A program made the position numbers and the translations under genes. From JAKAGZ01 sp963772675 (GTDB lineage Bacteria > Bacteroidota > Ignavibacteria > Ignavibacteriales > Ignavibacteriaceae): a stretch of DNA of 64,000 bases. Positions 55,693-64,000 of this stretch are shown here, in pieces. The notes beneath the pieces were generated by a model. The model saw only the letters and a list, made by a program, of their open reading frames with translations, searched no databases and was not told the origin of the DNA. Within the stretch, counting starts at the first letter, position 1. Each line of letters begins with the position of its first letter. Location: NCBI GenBank assembly GCA_963772675.1, contig CAVYYF010000005.1, forward strand, positions 930,001-994,000. Reading direction: 5' to 3'.

Positions 55693-56601
55693 ATGCAATT
55701 AAAAGTGGGGTATGTAACAATTCTTGGTCTTCCGAATGCCGGCAAGTCTACATTATTAAATGCTTTACTTGGGCAGAAGCTTTCTATAACAACAAGCAAA
55801 CCGCAGACTACCCGCAAAAGATTAATCGGAATCCTATCTGACAAAAATTATCAGATTATTTTTCTGGATACACCGGGTATTCTAAAGCCAGCTTACTTGC
55901 TTCAGGAAAAAATGATGGATGCGGTTGTACACTCAATTAAGGATGCCGATGTAATCCTCTTGATCCTCGATGTGGCTTTGGATCCAGGAGGAGAAGAGAC
56001 TTTAAAAGACGCTTTCATTTACGATTTGTTAAGCAAGAGTAAAAAACCTAAAATTTTGCTCTTGAATAAAATTGACTTATCAACACAGGAACAGGTTTCT
56101 GAACTAATAGCAAAAGTTGAAAAAACAAAATATTTCAGAAATATAATTCCTATTTCATCTAAACTTGCATATAATGTTCACAGTGTGATAAATGAAATTA
56201 TAGAATGCCTGCCGGAAGGATCAAAATTTTATCCGGATGATGATATCTCCGATGAAAATGAAAGATTTTTTGTCTCTGAAATAATCAGGGAAAAAATATT
56301 TGAACGATACAAAGATGAAATCCCGTACAGCTGTGAAGTTGTAATTGTTGATTTTAAGGAACGGGATGAAGGAAAAGATTTTATCCAGGCAGAAATTATT
56401 GTTGAGAGAGACAGCCAGAAAGGAATTTTAATAGGGAAACAGGGGACAGCGCTTAAAAAAGTCGGAGAAGAATCCCGCGCATCAATTGAGGAATTTTTAC
56501 AAAGACCTGTTTATCTTGACCTTCACGTAAAGGTAAGAAGCAAATGGAGAACCGATGAGAACATGCTTAAGTCTTTTGGCTACTCAGGAGACAAAGAATA
56601 A
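55693..56601 (+). CDS. era: GTPase Era
   Basis: A 302-residue GTPase for 16S rRNA 3'-end maturation and 30S assembly. G-domain motifs: GLPNAGKS (residues 12-19), KPQTTRKR, DTPGIL and NKIDL. The C-terminal KH domain (RDSQKGILIGKQGTALKKV) binds the anti-Shine-Dalgarno region. Length is standard. A promoter-like TATATTTG (55656-55663) lies upstream, but without a good -33 element. Confidence 0.96.
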   Translation: MQLKVGYVTILGLPNAGKSTLLNALLGQKLSITTSKPQTTRKRLIGILSDKNYQIIFLDTPGILKPAYLLQEKMMDAVVHSIKDADVILLILDVALDPGGEETLKDAFIYDLLSKSKKPKILLLNKIDLSTQEQVSELIAKVEKTKYFRNIIPISSKLAYNVHSVINEIIECLPEGSKFYPDDDISDENERFFVSEIIREKIFERYKDEIPYSCEVVIVDFKERDEGKDFIQAEIIVERDSQKGILIGKQGTALKKVGEESRASIEEFLQRPVYLDLHVKVRSKWRTDENMLKSFGYSGDKE

Positions 56602-56652
56602 TCTTTTCGAATCCTAAATAATTTCATTCCAGCATAATCAAAAACAGAATAA

Positions 56653-57564
56653 ATGAAGAAGTTTTTTAACGAAGGTGCGCTGGTACTGACTACTTTACTC
56701 TGGGGTCTGACTTTTGTTGTTATAAAACTTTCATTAGCTGACGTTTCGCCGCTTCTTTTTGTGTCATTACGTTTTACTCTCGCTTCGCTAATTCTTTTAC
56801 CTTTCATGTTCGGGCTTTTTAAGACTTTTACTAAAGAAATCTTAATAGGCGGTGTCATTTTAGGTTTGCTAAACTTTGCAGGCTTTGCCACCCAAACCAT
56901 CGGGTTGGAATTTACATCAGCTACAAAATCAGGGTTTATCACCGGCACCTTCGTTATTTTCACGCCTATACTTCAATTGATTATAGAAAAAAGGATACCC
57001 AGGAAGGAAAATGTTCTTGGTATTTTACTTGTCTTACTGGGTTTGGCATTTTTGGCAAGCAAGGGAAATTCGCTGTTTGATATTTTCACGGAACTGGGTA
57101 AGAACTTTAACATTGGTGATTTCTTTACTTTGCTATGTGCGATTGTTTTTGCAGCTTACATAGTTTATCTCGATATAATAAGTCACAAGATTGATTATAA
57201 GGTGCTAGTATTTATTCAGATAATTATAACGGGAATTTGCGGCTGGCTTTTTACTTATTTCTTGTCGGTTTCTGGCTTAGAGAAGTTTAATTTCCAATTG
57301 AACGGCACAGTGGCTTTTGGTATAGTTTATACAGCACTGTTTGCAACTGTTATTGCAACTACACTGCAAACAAAATATCAGAAATATGTAACACCGACAA
57401 AAGCAGCTATAATATTTTCCCTTGAGCCTATCTTTGCAGCTACGTTTGCATTTTTTGTTATTAATGAAAGAGTCTCAAACTTTGGCTTTATCGGATGTAT
57501 CTTTATATTTACGGGGCTGCTGGTAAGTGAATTATTGGGAAAAAGAGAAGCTAATGACAGGTAA
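56653..57564 (+). CDS. EamA/DMT-family transporter
   Basis: A 303-residue inner-membrane protein of ten predicted helices in two EamA repeats; FTSATKSGFITGTFVIFTP and KAAIIFSLEPIFAATFAFF mark the ends of each repeat. The family exports amino acids, nucleotides or drugs; the substrate cannot be read here. It overlaps the acyP start by 11 bases. Confidence 0.88.
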   Translation: MKKFFNEGALVLTTLLWGLTFVVIKLSLADVSPLLFVSLRFTLASLILLPFMFGLFKTFTKEILIGGVILGLLNFAGFATQTIGLEFTSATKSGFITGTFVIFTPILQLIIEKRIPRKENVLGILLVLLGLAFLASKGNSLFDIFTELGKNFNIGDFFTLLCAIVFAAYIVYLDIISHKIDYKVLVFIQIIITGICGWLFTYFLSVSGLEKFNFQLNGTVAFGIVYTALFATVIATTLQTKYQKYVTPTKAAIIFSLEPIFAATFAFFVINERVSNFGFIGCIFIFTGLLVSELLGKREANDR

Positions 57565-57841
57565 CAATGAGAAAAGGGCAGAAATTTTGGTGAATGGACT
57601 TGTGCAGGGAGTAGGCTTCAGGTATTTCGTGCTTCATGAAGCTCAGAATCTTGGACTAAGAGGATATGTAAAAAATTTGTATACCGGTGAAGTTCTGACA
57701 GAAGTAGAGGGTGACAAATCGTTGATTGAGGAACTTTTTAAGAAAATTAAAATTGGCCCTTCACACGCCTCAGTTAAAAATGCCCACATTGAATGGGACG
57801 GATCAAAAAACGAATTCACTCATTTTGAGGTTAGACATTGA
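57554..57841 (+). CDS. acyP: Acylphosphatase
   Basis: A 95-residue enzyme that hydrolyses acyl phosphates. Its motifs VNGLVQGVGFRYFV (catalytic Arg) and GYVKNLYTGEV (catalytic Asn) are intact. The ATG at 57554 is used; nine codons earlier is another ATG (57527) deep in the EamA gene. Its TGA overlaps the TTG start of ispF. Confidence 0.93.
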   Translation: MTGNNEKRAEILVNGLVQGVGFRYFVLHEAQNLGLRGYVKNLYTGEVLTEVEGDKSLIEELFKKIKIGPSHASVKNAHIEWDGSKNEFTHFEVRH

Positions 57842-58323
57842 GTAATAATTTCAGGACAGGGATTGGTTTCGATGTGCATGCATTTGCGGAAGGAAGAAAA
57901 TTAATTATTGGTGGTGTTGAAATTCCTTTTGATAAGGGTTTGCAGGGACATTCGGATGCAGATGTGCTTTTACACGCGATCAGTGATGCGCTTTTAGGTG
58001 CGCTTGCGTTAGGAGACATCGGAAAACATTTTCCGGATACGGATACTAAATTTAAAGATGCTGACAGTACTATCCTTCTAAAGGAAGTTTATAGATTAGT
58101 CCGTGAGAGAGGATATGTGCTTGGCAATATTGATTCAATAATTGCTATTGAGAAACCAAAACTAGCTTCTCATGTTTCTAAGATGGAAAATAAAATAGCT
58201 GAGATTCTGGGAACAGAAACCGAAAATATTTCGATTAAAGCAACCACAACAGAAAAGCTTGGATTTGTTGGAAGGGGAGAGGGCGTTTCTGCTTTTGCAA
58301 CCGTTTTATTAATTAAAAAATAA
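57838..58323 (+). CDS. ispF: 2-C-methyl-D-erythritol 2,4-cyclodiphosphate synthase
   Basis: A 161-residue MEP-pathway enzyme that cyclises CDP-ME 2-phosphate. Zinc ligands are in GFDVHAF, with HSDADVLLHAISDALLGA and GDIGKHFPD as further signatures, and EKLGFVGRGEGVSAFA near the C-terminus. The TTG start overlaps the acyP stop in TTGA. It shows that isoprenoids are made by the non-mevalonate route. Confidence 0.96.
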   Translation: MSNNFRTGIGFDVHAFAEGRKLIIGGVEIPFDKGLQGHSDADVLLHAISDALLGALALGDIGKHFPDTDTKFKDADSTILLKEVYRLVRERGYVLGNIDSIIAIEKPKLASHVSKMENKIAEILGTETENISIKATTTEKLGFVGRGEGVSAFATVLLIKK

Positions 58324-58326
58324 AAT

Positions 58327-58938
58327 ATGTTTGAAAATATTCTTTCCGATATCTCCCGGCTTGCACCATTCTGGATATATGTTGTGTTATTTTTCTTTTC
58401 ATTTATCGAAAATGTTTTTCCTCCATCTCCTAGTGATTTTGTTATACTTGTTGGTGGTTCACTTATCGGAACTGGAACAATTCATTTTATTCCAACTTTA
58501 CTCGTAACCACAATCGGTAGTGTTTTGGGATTTATGACTCTTTTTTATATTGGCTCCATACTCGATAAAAAAGTTTTGCACACAGGGAAAATAAAATTTA
58601 TTTCTGTGGAAGGTCTCGACAAAGTAGAAAACTGGTTCAAGCGGTACGGGTATGGAATAATTTTGGCAAACAGGTTTTTGCCAGGTACCCGTTCTGTGAT
58701 TTCGTTTTTTGCCGGTATGAGCAGATTAGATGTGAAAAAGACAGCTATTTATTGTGCGGTCAGCGCATTCATCTGGAACGCTTTGATAATTTACCTTGGG
58801 TTTATTTTTGGCCACAATATTGAACTGATAGATAAGTATCTTTCTACTTACAGCAATATGGTGCTCGCTATAACCGGGCTGATTGTAGTGATATTTTTAA
58901 TAAGATTTTTCCTTCGCAAAAAGAGAATCCAAAATTGA
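58327..58938 (+). CDS. DedA-family membrane protein
   Basis: A 203-residue polytopic protein with the DedA/SNARE-associated signature: FIENVFPPSPSDFVILVGG near residue 27, then NRFLPGTRSVISFFAGM. DedA proteins are lipid scramblases or transporters needed for membrane homeostasis and undecaprenyl phosphate or phosphatidylethanolamine movement. It lies between ispF (isoprenoid precursor) and lnt. Confidence 0.9.
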   Translation: MFENILSDISRLAPFWIYVVLFFFSFIENVFPPSPSDFVILVGGSLIGTGTIHFIPTLLVTTIGSVLGFMTLFYIGSILDKKVLHTGKIKFISVEGLDKVENWFKRYGYGIILANRFLPGTRSVISFFAGMSRLDVKKTAIYCAVSAFIWNALIIYLGFIFGHNIELIDKYLSTYSNMVLAITGLIVVIFLIRFFLRKKRIQN

Positions 58939-60614
58939 AAGGACTATTTTTTAAAAATAAAACCTCACTTTCAAAAGAGGAAAAGAAAGAGAGAAATTTA
59001 CACAGGCTTCTTTTAATTTTAAGCGGAGTTTTGTTAGGTATTTCCTTTCCGCCTTTTCCGTTTCCTTTTCAGCTGTTTATGTTCGTAGCTCTCGTTCCCT
59101 ATTTATTTGTTATTGAAAAGAAACAAACTCTAGCGGAAATAAGCCGTGCAACTTACCTGGCTTTTTTCGTTTTCTGTTTGATAACTATTTACTGGGTTGG
59201 AAGCTGGCAGAAGGGAACCGATCCATTTTTAATGATTGCAGGTGGAACTTTATTATTTTTTAATCCTTTGTTATTTCTTATCCCTTCCACTTTGTATTAC
59301 CTTACAAGAAGATCATTAGGCTCGGGAGTTACATTGTTATTTTTCCCGTTCTTCTGGATCACTTATGAATATCTTTACATGCTTACGGATATAAGTTTTC
59401 CCTGGCTAACGCTTGGAAGCGGCCTGTCTCATTTCACTATCTTCATTCAGATTGCTGACATTATCGGGGCTGTAGGCATTTCTGTTATCGTAGTGTATCT
59501 GAATATTTTTTTCTATAAAGCCTATGTGAAATTTAAGGTTTCCCCGAAGGCCTTTGGCTTTTATCTTGCCTGTGCAATACTGCTCTTTGCGTTGGTTTTA
59601 TTTTATGGCAATTACAGGCTGTCGACATTTAAAGTCTCTGGTAATAAAGTCCGGGTTGGATTGATCCAGCCAAACATTGATCCATGGGACAAATGGCAGG
59701 AAAACAATCTCGATCAATCACTGCAGGAATATTTATCTCTCTCCCGTAAAGCCGCGGACAAAGGCGCTAATCTTATTTTATGGCCGGAAACTGCATTGCC
59801 AGTTTATTTAACCACCCCTGCATATTTGCCTGAAAGAGATTCTATATACAATTTTTTGCATTCTACTAAATCATTTTTGCTGACAGGAATGCCGGTCATT
59901 CATTATTACAGGCCTGATGAAAAAATTCCTGATGATGCAAAATACAGCAGACCGGGCGATTTTTATTATTCAATTTATAACGGTGTATTACTGCTTTCGC
60001 CTTATACAATGAGTGTCGAAAGCTATGGCAAGATGAAACTTGTTCCGTTCGGCGAAAAAATCCCTTTTTCACAACAGCTTCCGTTTCTTGCAAAATTTTT
60101 TAGCTGGGGAGTTGGGATATCCGGGTGGAATGTCGGAAGAGACACAACTGTTTTTAATCTCTATATAAACGTTAAAAGAGATACTGCAACAGTTGAATAT
60201 CCATTAAAGATTAACAGCCTTGTTTGCTATGAATCTGTATACCCATATTTCGTTACAAACTTTGTACGAAAGGGTGCTGATTTAATTACAGTAGTCACAA
60301 ATGATAGCTGGTACGGCAAATCAAGCGGGCCGTATCAACATAAAGAAATTGCAGTGCTGCGTGCTGTGGAAAACAGGAAGTCAGTTATAAGGGATGCAAA
60401 CGGAGGTATAAGTTGCATAATAGATCCTCTGGGAAGAACGTTAAAAGAATCAAAACTTTTTACAAAAACCATTCTTGTTGGTGATGTACCTATTCAGGAA
60501 GGGGAAACTTTCTTTACAAGAAATCCGATGTTTGTACCTTTCTTTGCCGTCACGCTTTCGCTTGCAGTGTTCTTTTACTTTTTGATTTTAAAACTATTTA
60601 GAAAATTAAAATAG
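58935..60614 (+). CDS. lnt: Apolipoprotein N-acyltransferase
   Basis: A 559-residue enzyme that adds the third acyl chain to lipoproteins. Seven or eight N-terminal transmembrane helices are followed by a periplasmic nitrilase domain with the catalytic triad Glu285 (WPETALP), Lys366 (YGKMKLVPFGE) and Cys431 (LVCYESVYP). The TTG start overlaps the dedA stop as TTGA, the same arrangement as at ispF. It matters for the lipoproteins encoded in this window. Confidence 0.94.
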   Translation: MKGLFFKNKTSLSKEEKKERNLHRLLLILSGVLLGISFPPFPFPFQLFMFVALVPYLFVIEKKQTLAEISRATYLAFFVFCLITIYWVGSWQKGTDPFLMIAGGTLLFFNPLLFLIPSTLYYLTRRSLGSGVTLLFFPFFWITYEYLYMLTDISFPWLTLGSGLSHFTIFIQIADIIGAVGISVIVVYLNIFFYKAYVKFKVSPKAFGFYLACAILLFALVLFYGNYRLSTFKVSGNKVRVGLIQPNIDPWDKWQENNLDQSLQEYLSLSRKAADKGANLILWPETALPVYLTTPAYLPERDSIYNFLHSTKSFLLTGMPVIHYYRPDEKIPDDAKYSRPGDFYYSIYNGVLLLSPYTMSVESYGKMKLVPFGEKIPFSQQLPFLAKFFSWGVGISGWNVGRDTTVFNLYINVKRDTATVEYPLKINSLVCYESVYPYFVTNFVRKGADLITVVTNDSWYGKSSGPYQHKEIAVLRAVENRKSVIRDANGGISCIIDPLGRTLKESKLFTKTILVGDVPIQEGETFFTRNPMFVPFFAVTLSLAVFFYFLILKLFRKLK

Positions 60615-60674
60615 CTAGTGAAAGATTTTTGTAGATTTATATTTTAATTCATCAAAGGAAAAACAAAAGTTATA

Positions 60675-61709
60675 ATGGAAAAATTTATCGATCTCAGAAG
60701 TGATACAGTAACCCGTCCTTCACCTGAAATGCGCAAAGCTATGTTTGAAGCGGAAGTAGGTGACGATGTCTTTAAAGAAGATCCAACCGTAAATAAGCTT
60801 GAAAAATATGCTGCCGAACTTCTCGGAAAAGATGCGGCGCTGTATGTTGCCAGTGGAGTTATGGGAAATCAGATTTGCCTGAATGTTTTAACTAATCCCG
60901 GCGACGAAGTTATTTGTGAAATCGACTCGCATATTTTTAATTATGAATCTGGTTCACCTGCTGCTTTGAGCGGAATACAATTATTGCCAATCAAAGGAAA
61001 AGGAGGAGTGTTTACTCCTGAGCAAGCCGAAGAATTTATCAGGCCGGTAAGTGCATATTATATGCCGCGTACAAAAGTTATTGAAGTTGAAAATACACAC
61101 AACCGTGCGGGCGGTACAGTTCACCCGATTGAAAATATTATTGCTTTAAAAAATCTGGCAAAAAAATATAATCTCTTTTATCATCTCGATGGCGCGCGAC
61201 TCTGGAATGCCTGTGCAGTAACCGGAATTTCTCCATCCGAGTACGCGTCGCATTTTGACTCTGTATCTTGTTGTCTTTCCAAAGGTTTAGGGGCACCTGT
61301 AGGGTCAATTATAGCTGGCTCTAAAGATTTTATTAACGATGCTTTTCGTGTTCGTAAAGCGTGGGGCGGGGGAATGAGACAACTTGGATTTATGGCTGCT
61401 GCCGGTTTGTATGCGCTTAGGAATAACAGGGAGAGATTAAAAGAAGATCACGAGAAAGCGCAGATACTTGCTAAAGCAATAAATGAAAATCCGAATCTTG
61501 AAATTGATATGGAATCAGTGCAGACAAATATTCTGATATTTAAGCCTTTGAGAATTTCTGTTGAGGAATCTTTGAAGAGATGTAAAGAAAAAGGTTTGCT
61601 TCTTTCAGTTGGAAAGATTGATTCTTTACGGGCCATTTGCCATCTCGATGTTTCCTTTGAAGAAATTGAAAAGACAAAAAAAATATTTGAGGAAGTTTTT
61701 AATAATTAA
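60675..61709 (+). CDS. ltaE: Low-specificity L-threonine aldolase
   Basis: A 344-residue PLP enzyme of fold type I that cleaves threonine and allo-threonine to glycine and acetaldehyde. The N-terminal LRSDTVTRPSPEMR, the HLDGARLWNA block and the PLP lysine Lys203 (CLSKGLGAPVGS) are present. It is a single gene. Confidence 0.93.
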   Translation: MEKFIDLRSDTVTRPSPEMRKAMFEAEVGDDVFKEDPTVNKLEKYAAELLGKDAALYVASGVMGNQICLNVLTNPGDEVICEIDSHIFNYESGSPAALSGIQLLPIKGKGGVFTPEQAEEFIRPVSAYYMPRTKVIEVENTHNRAGGTVHPIENIIALKNLAKKYNLFYHLDGARLWNACAVTGISPSEYASHFDSVSCCLSKGLGAPVGSIIAGSKDFINDAFRVRKAWGGGMRQLGFMAAAGLYALRNNRERLKEDHEKAQILAKAINENPNLEIDMESVQTNILIFKPLRISVEESLKRCKEKGLLLSVGKIDSLRAICHLDVSFEEIEKTKKIFEEVFNN

Positions 61710-61851
61710 ATAAAGAATGATTTAGAAAAATTCCGGTATAAAATTTTTGTGCTTTAACAAAATTTGTCTCGTTTGATTACAAGAAGAACATTTCTGTTCC
61801 AGTTTCTGAAGAAGCGAGGAAAAATTGTTGAAGAGTTTGAGGGCCTGTAAA

Positions 61852-63360
61852 TTAACTAGACTCCTTTTCAACTATATCTTTTAATTCCTGCTGAAGTTTT
61901 TCCATACGAAGTTTACTCTCGTAAACGACAGGTTTCTCAACCCTTTCTTTGCAATCCATTATCTGGCACCGTTCGCAGGTATCATTTACTGTGAGCTGTT
62001 TTATATCCCGATTATTTGCAAAGGCGACTCTTTGTCTGAGCTCATCATTCATTAAAAAACCCAAAGTGACGCTATAATTTGAATTTGCCAAAAGTGTGGA
62101 ATGCTTTGAGATCGATATACTCAGATATTCATTACCTGAATTAATAAAAACAGATTTTTGAATTCCCGCGATTGCAGATTGAAAATTTTCACTCTTCTTT
62201 TGTAATTCTTCCAGTTTCTTAATCAGGTTTATGGACAACCAGCGCCGGCAGTAATGTTCTGATGTCTGGTAACCACCCGGATTATCTTTTGTATTTAGTC
62301 GTATTTCCTTTGTTACAGTATAGTAGCCGGAGTTCCTGATAGAATTGATTCTTAAAAAGTAAAAATTGCTAATGTTAAAATGCTTTGATAAAATGTTGGT
62401 AACCCGTTGAAACAACATTTCCGGTGAAACGTTATATTTATCCGGCAGGGAAAGCAGGAACTTATTGTCAAATTTTTTCTTATTAAAAAACCTGGTTAGA
62501 TCATTAATCAGCAATTGTTTGTCGATCATCAGTGCGGTAGAAAAATAAGACGCTTTCAAGTTATTCAAAAGTTGATCGAAAGAATCCAGCCTGAGATTTG
62601 AATATATCTGTGCACGGTCAGAAATATTCAGGAAGTTATATGCCATCTCTTTGCCAAGTATAAAAGCCTTTTGAGAATCGGTTAACCTTTTGTTTACTAA
62701 TATCTTTTTTCTCTTCCCGTTAGAAACATTTATTCCCCGGATTGTTCTGAACCCTGGTGCATCGGGCAATACATCGTCATCAACCTTATAATTAAATTCG
62801 TCTTCAATTATTTTTTTTATGTCCTTATACTTTACCGGCGGCTTGCACTTGAATTTATTTTTTTTACAAAATTTTGTAACAGCATCTTCCAGGTCAGGGA
62901 AATAATTTTCGTTAAGTTCTTTATAGGTCTTAATAGCTGTTTTGCTGAAATTATTTTCACTCAGCTCAAGGCTCTTTGCCATTTCAATTAGTGTCGAAAC
63001 CAGCGCACTTAACTGAAGCGGCGCTTCTGAAATCTGTAGCAAAAGTTTATGCACATCAATACCGTAGTGATCCAGCGGGAGCTGTTCAAGCAGGTTTGAT
63101 TCAAGCAACTCACCTATCGAAGCAAGATGTTTTGTCAGTTTAACCGATACCAGTCTGTCGTAAGAGACATCCAGCGCTTCAGCAAGAGCAGCTATTTTAT
63201 CGGCCTTCGGATTCTTTTTCCCATTTTCAATTTCATTAAGATAGGATACGGATAACGAGCTTTTTTGTGCTAATTCGGAAAGAGAGAGTCCTTTTTCCTG
63301 CCGTAGCTGTTTCAGCTTAAGACCAAAGATGAGCTTAATATTGTTTTCAGATAGCTTCAT
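61852..63360 (-). CDS. XRE-family regulator with degenerate ImmA/IrrE-like domain (ScfR/RamB-like)
   Basis: A 502-residue protein. An XRE HTH occupies residues 12-70 (LSLSELAQKSSLSVSYLNEIENG). The middle has an ImmA/IrrE-like region, but the H-E-x-x-H protease motif reads K-E-M-A-Y (237-241): both histidines are lost, so it should not be a protease. The C-terminal domain carries Cys462, Cys465 and Cys470 in DTCERCQIMDCKERV, the pattern of short-chain acyl-CoA regulators such as ScfR/RamB. It is divergent from an acyl-CoA ligase gene, its likely target. Confidence 0.82.
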   Translation of the reverse strand: MKLSENNIKLIFGLKLKQLRQEKGLSLSELAQKSSLSVSYLNEIENGKKNPKADKIAALAEALDVSYDRLVSVKLTKHLASIGELLESNLLEQLPLDHYGIDVHKLLLQISEAPLQLSALVSTLIEMAKSLELSENNFSKTAIKTYKELNENYFPDLEDAVTKFCKKNKFKCKPPVKYKDIKKIIEDEFNYKVDDDVLPDAPGFRTIRGINVSNGKRKKILVNKRLTDSQKAFILGKEMAYNFLNISDRAQIYSNLRLDSFDQLLNNLKASYFSTALMIDKQLLINDLTRFFNKKKFDNKFLLSLPDKYNVSPEMLFQRVTNILSKHFNISNFYFLRINSIRNSGYYTVTKEIRLNTKDNPGGYQTSEHYCRRWLSINLIKKLEELQKKSENFQSAIAGIQKSVFINSGNEYLSISISKHSTLLANSNYSVTLGFLMNDELRQRVAFANNRDIKQLTVNDTCERCQIMDCKERVEKPVVYESKLRMEKLQQELKDIVEKESS

Positions 63361-63427
63361 AAAGGGCGAATTTAATCAACAAGAGCAAATCCAACAACTT
63401 TTTAAATATAACAAAAAATCAGATCAA

Positions 63428-63466
63428 TTAGCAAAAATTCTTTATTAGCGAATTTTCGCTTGCTAA
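63428..63466. promoter_or_regulatory. Candidate operator with three TTAGCRA half-sites
   Basis: TTAGCAA at 63428-63434, TTAGCGA at 63445-63451 and TTAGCAA on the minus strand at 63466-63460. The last two flank a perfect palindrome AGCGAA-TT-TTCGCT (63447-63460). It lies in the divergent gap between the regulator and the acyl-CoA ligase gene, where an autoregulatory operator is expected. Confidence 0.5.
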
Positions 63467-63521
63467 TTTAAACTCTTCTTCTTATTTTCTTTCTGAAATT
63501 AACCTTTAAAACGGGGGTCCT

Positions 63522-64000
63522 TTGGAACGTCCGGTATTAGCAAAAAACAGGTTGATAGATATACTTCCATATCAACTTGAAAACTATCCAAACCCAAAAG
63601 CTTTGAGTGATAAGGTTACGGGCAAATGGAGGAGCTACAGTTCTGCCGAAGTAATGAAAATTGTTGATGATTTAAGTCTCGGGCTTTTGAAACAGGGCGT
63701 AGGGCCTAAAGATATGGTCGCTATTATTTCACGAAACAGGGTGGAGTGGAATTTTGTTGACCTTGCTGTTTTACAGATTGGAGGAATAGTTGTTCCTCTC
63801 TATCCTAATACCAGTGAAGACAATTATGCCTTTATTTTTGATGACACGAAAATAAAACTGGTTTTTGTTGAAGACCACGAATCTTTAAAAAAGTCCAGAG
63901 AGTACGCAAAAAAATAAAATCTAAAATTTTTGAAGTTTATACTTTTGATAAAGTTGAAAAAGCACATCACTGGTCGATGATTATGGAATCTGCAGACGGA
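63522..64000 (+). CDS. Long-chain acyl-CoA synthetase (AMP-binding), frameshifted and 3'-partial
   Basis: The first 131 residues match the N-terminal part of AMP-forming long-chain acyl-CoA ligases (SYSSAEVMKIVDDLSLGL, GPKDMVAIISRNRVEWNFVD, IVVPLYPNTSEDNYAFI). The frame then stops at 63915-63917, straight after a run of seven A at 63908-63914. The next frame back continues without a stop to the window end (KIFEVYTFDKVEKAHHWSM), as expected for the family, so one A appears to be missing. Start is TTG at 63522. The adenylation motifs lie beyond the window. Confidence 0.85.

Noticed and set aside
1..64000. Defence island, CRISPR array, prophage or transposon
   Set aside because: No repeat-spacer array, transposase, integrase, phage structural gene or restriction-modification gene was seen; the AlbA_2 protein alone is not evidence for defence.

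Overview
The window reads as a piece of chromosome from a member of the Ignavibacteria/Ignavibacteriales, or a close relative on the Bacteroidota-Chlorobiota side. Three things point that way. Secreted proteins end in the type IX secretion (T9SS) sorting domain with the NYPNPFNPTTTI signature. There is a Reg_prop/Y_Y_Y sensor kinase and a GWxTD-domain protein. The ATP synthase cluster lacks its beta and epsilon genes. DNA is AT-rich (about one third G+C by eye), except the first 1.6 kb, which is clearly richer. Coding density is high and no gap between genes exceeds about 300 bases. I found no tRNA, rRNA, CRISPR array, insertion sequence or prophage.

Layout. 1-1644: 3' part of a T9SS-exported beta-propeller protein. 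1.8-12.3 kb: hotdog thioesterase, flippase, dut (frameshifted), dnaE, a FabL-like enoyl-ACP reductase, trxA, serA (frameshifted) and a GWxTD protein. 12.5-16.3 kb: envelope genes (lipid A acyltransferase, heptosyltransferase, tsaC, LytM peptidase, bactofilin). 16.3-21.6 kb: ATP synthase genes atpZ-atpI-like-atpB-E-F-H-A-G without atpD/atpC. 21.7-25.4 kb: ffh-rpsP-khpA-rimM-trmD-rplS. 25.6-30.8 kb: sensor kinase and response regulator, a tiny HTH-like protein, a long-looped hairpin and a divergent MqnA-like protein. 30.8-35.3 kb (minus): second serA-like gene, hutU, a small unknown and adenosine deaminase. 35.5-44.9 kb: TPR lipoprotein, DUF3467, a stand-alone T9SS sorting domain, secA, glnB, a PorW/SprE-like lipoprotein, mtgA and an AlbA_2 protein. 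44.9-46.6 kb (minus): TrmH-type methyltransferase and rlmN. 46.8-53.8 kb: acyl-CoA dehydrogenase, LemA/TPM pair, two tandem ferredoxins, MBL hydrolase, Rieske protein, queG and trxB. 53.9-55.6 kb: a divergent ECF sigma-factor locus. 55.7-60.6 kb: era-eamA-acyP-ispF-dedA-lnt, tightly packed. 60.7 kb to the end: threonine aldolase, an XRE/ScfR-like regulator and, divergent from it, an acyl-CoA ligase that is frameshifted and cut by the window edge.

Most of this is housekeeping. The least explained features are as follows. (a) Three copies of a TGTAAC-N18-GTC promoter-like element sit between the sigma-factor gene and a divergent membrane-protein gene; the constant spacing suggests an autoregulated ECF regulon. 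(b) Three TTAGCRA half-sites lie between the ScfR-like regulator and the acyl-CoA ligase. (c) A secreted protein is little more than a T9SS sorting domain. (d) A 64-residue HTH-like protein with a strong ribosome-binding site is followed by an unusual long-looped hairpin. (e) Three conserved genes (dut, serA, acyl-CoA ligase) each carry a one-base homopolymer frameshift, most simply read as sequence errors. Shine-Dalgarno sequences are not universal: clear AGGAGG/GGAGG cores sit mainly before small, probably abundant products (atpE, rpsP, khpA, lemA, both ferredoxins, the 64-residue protein).
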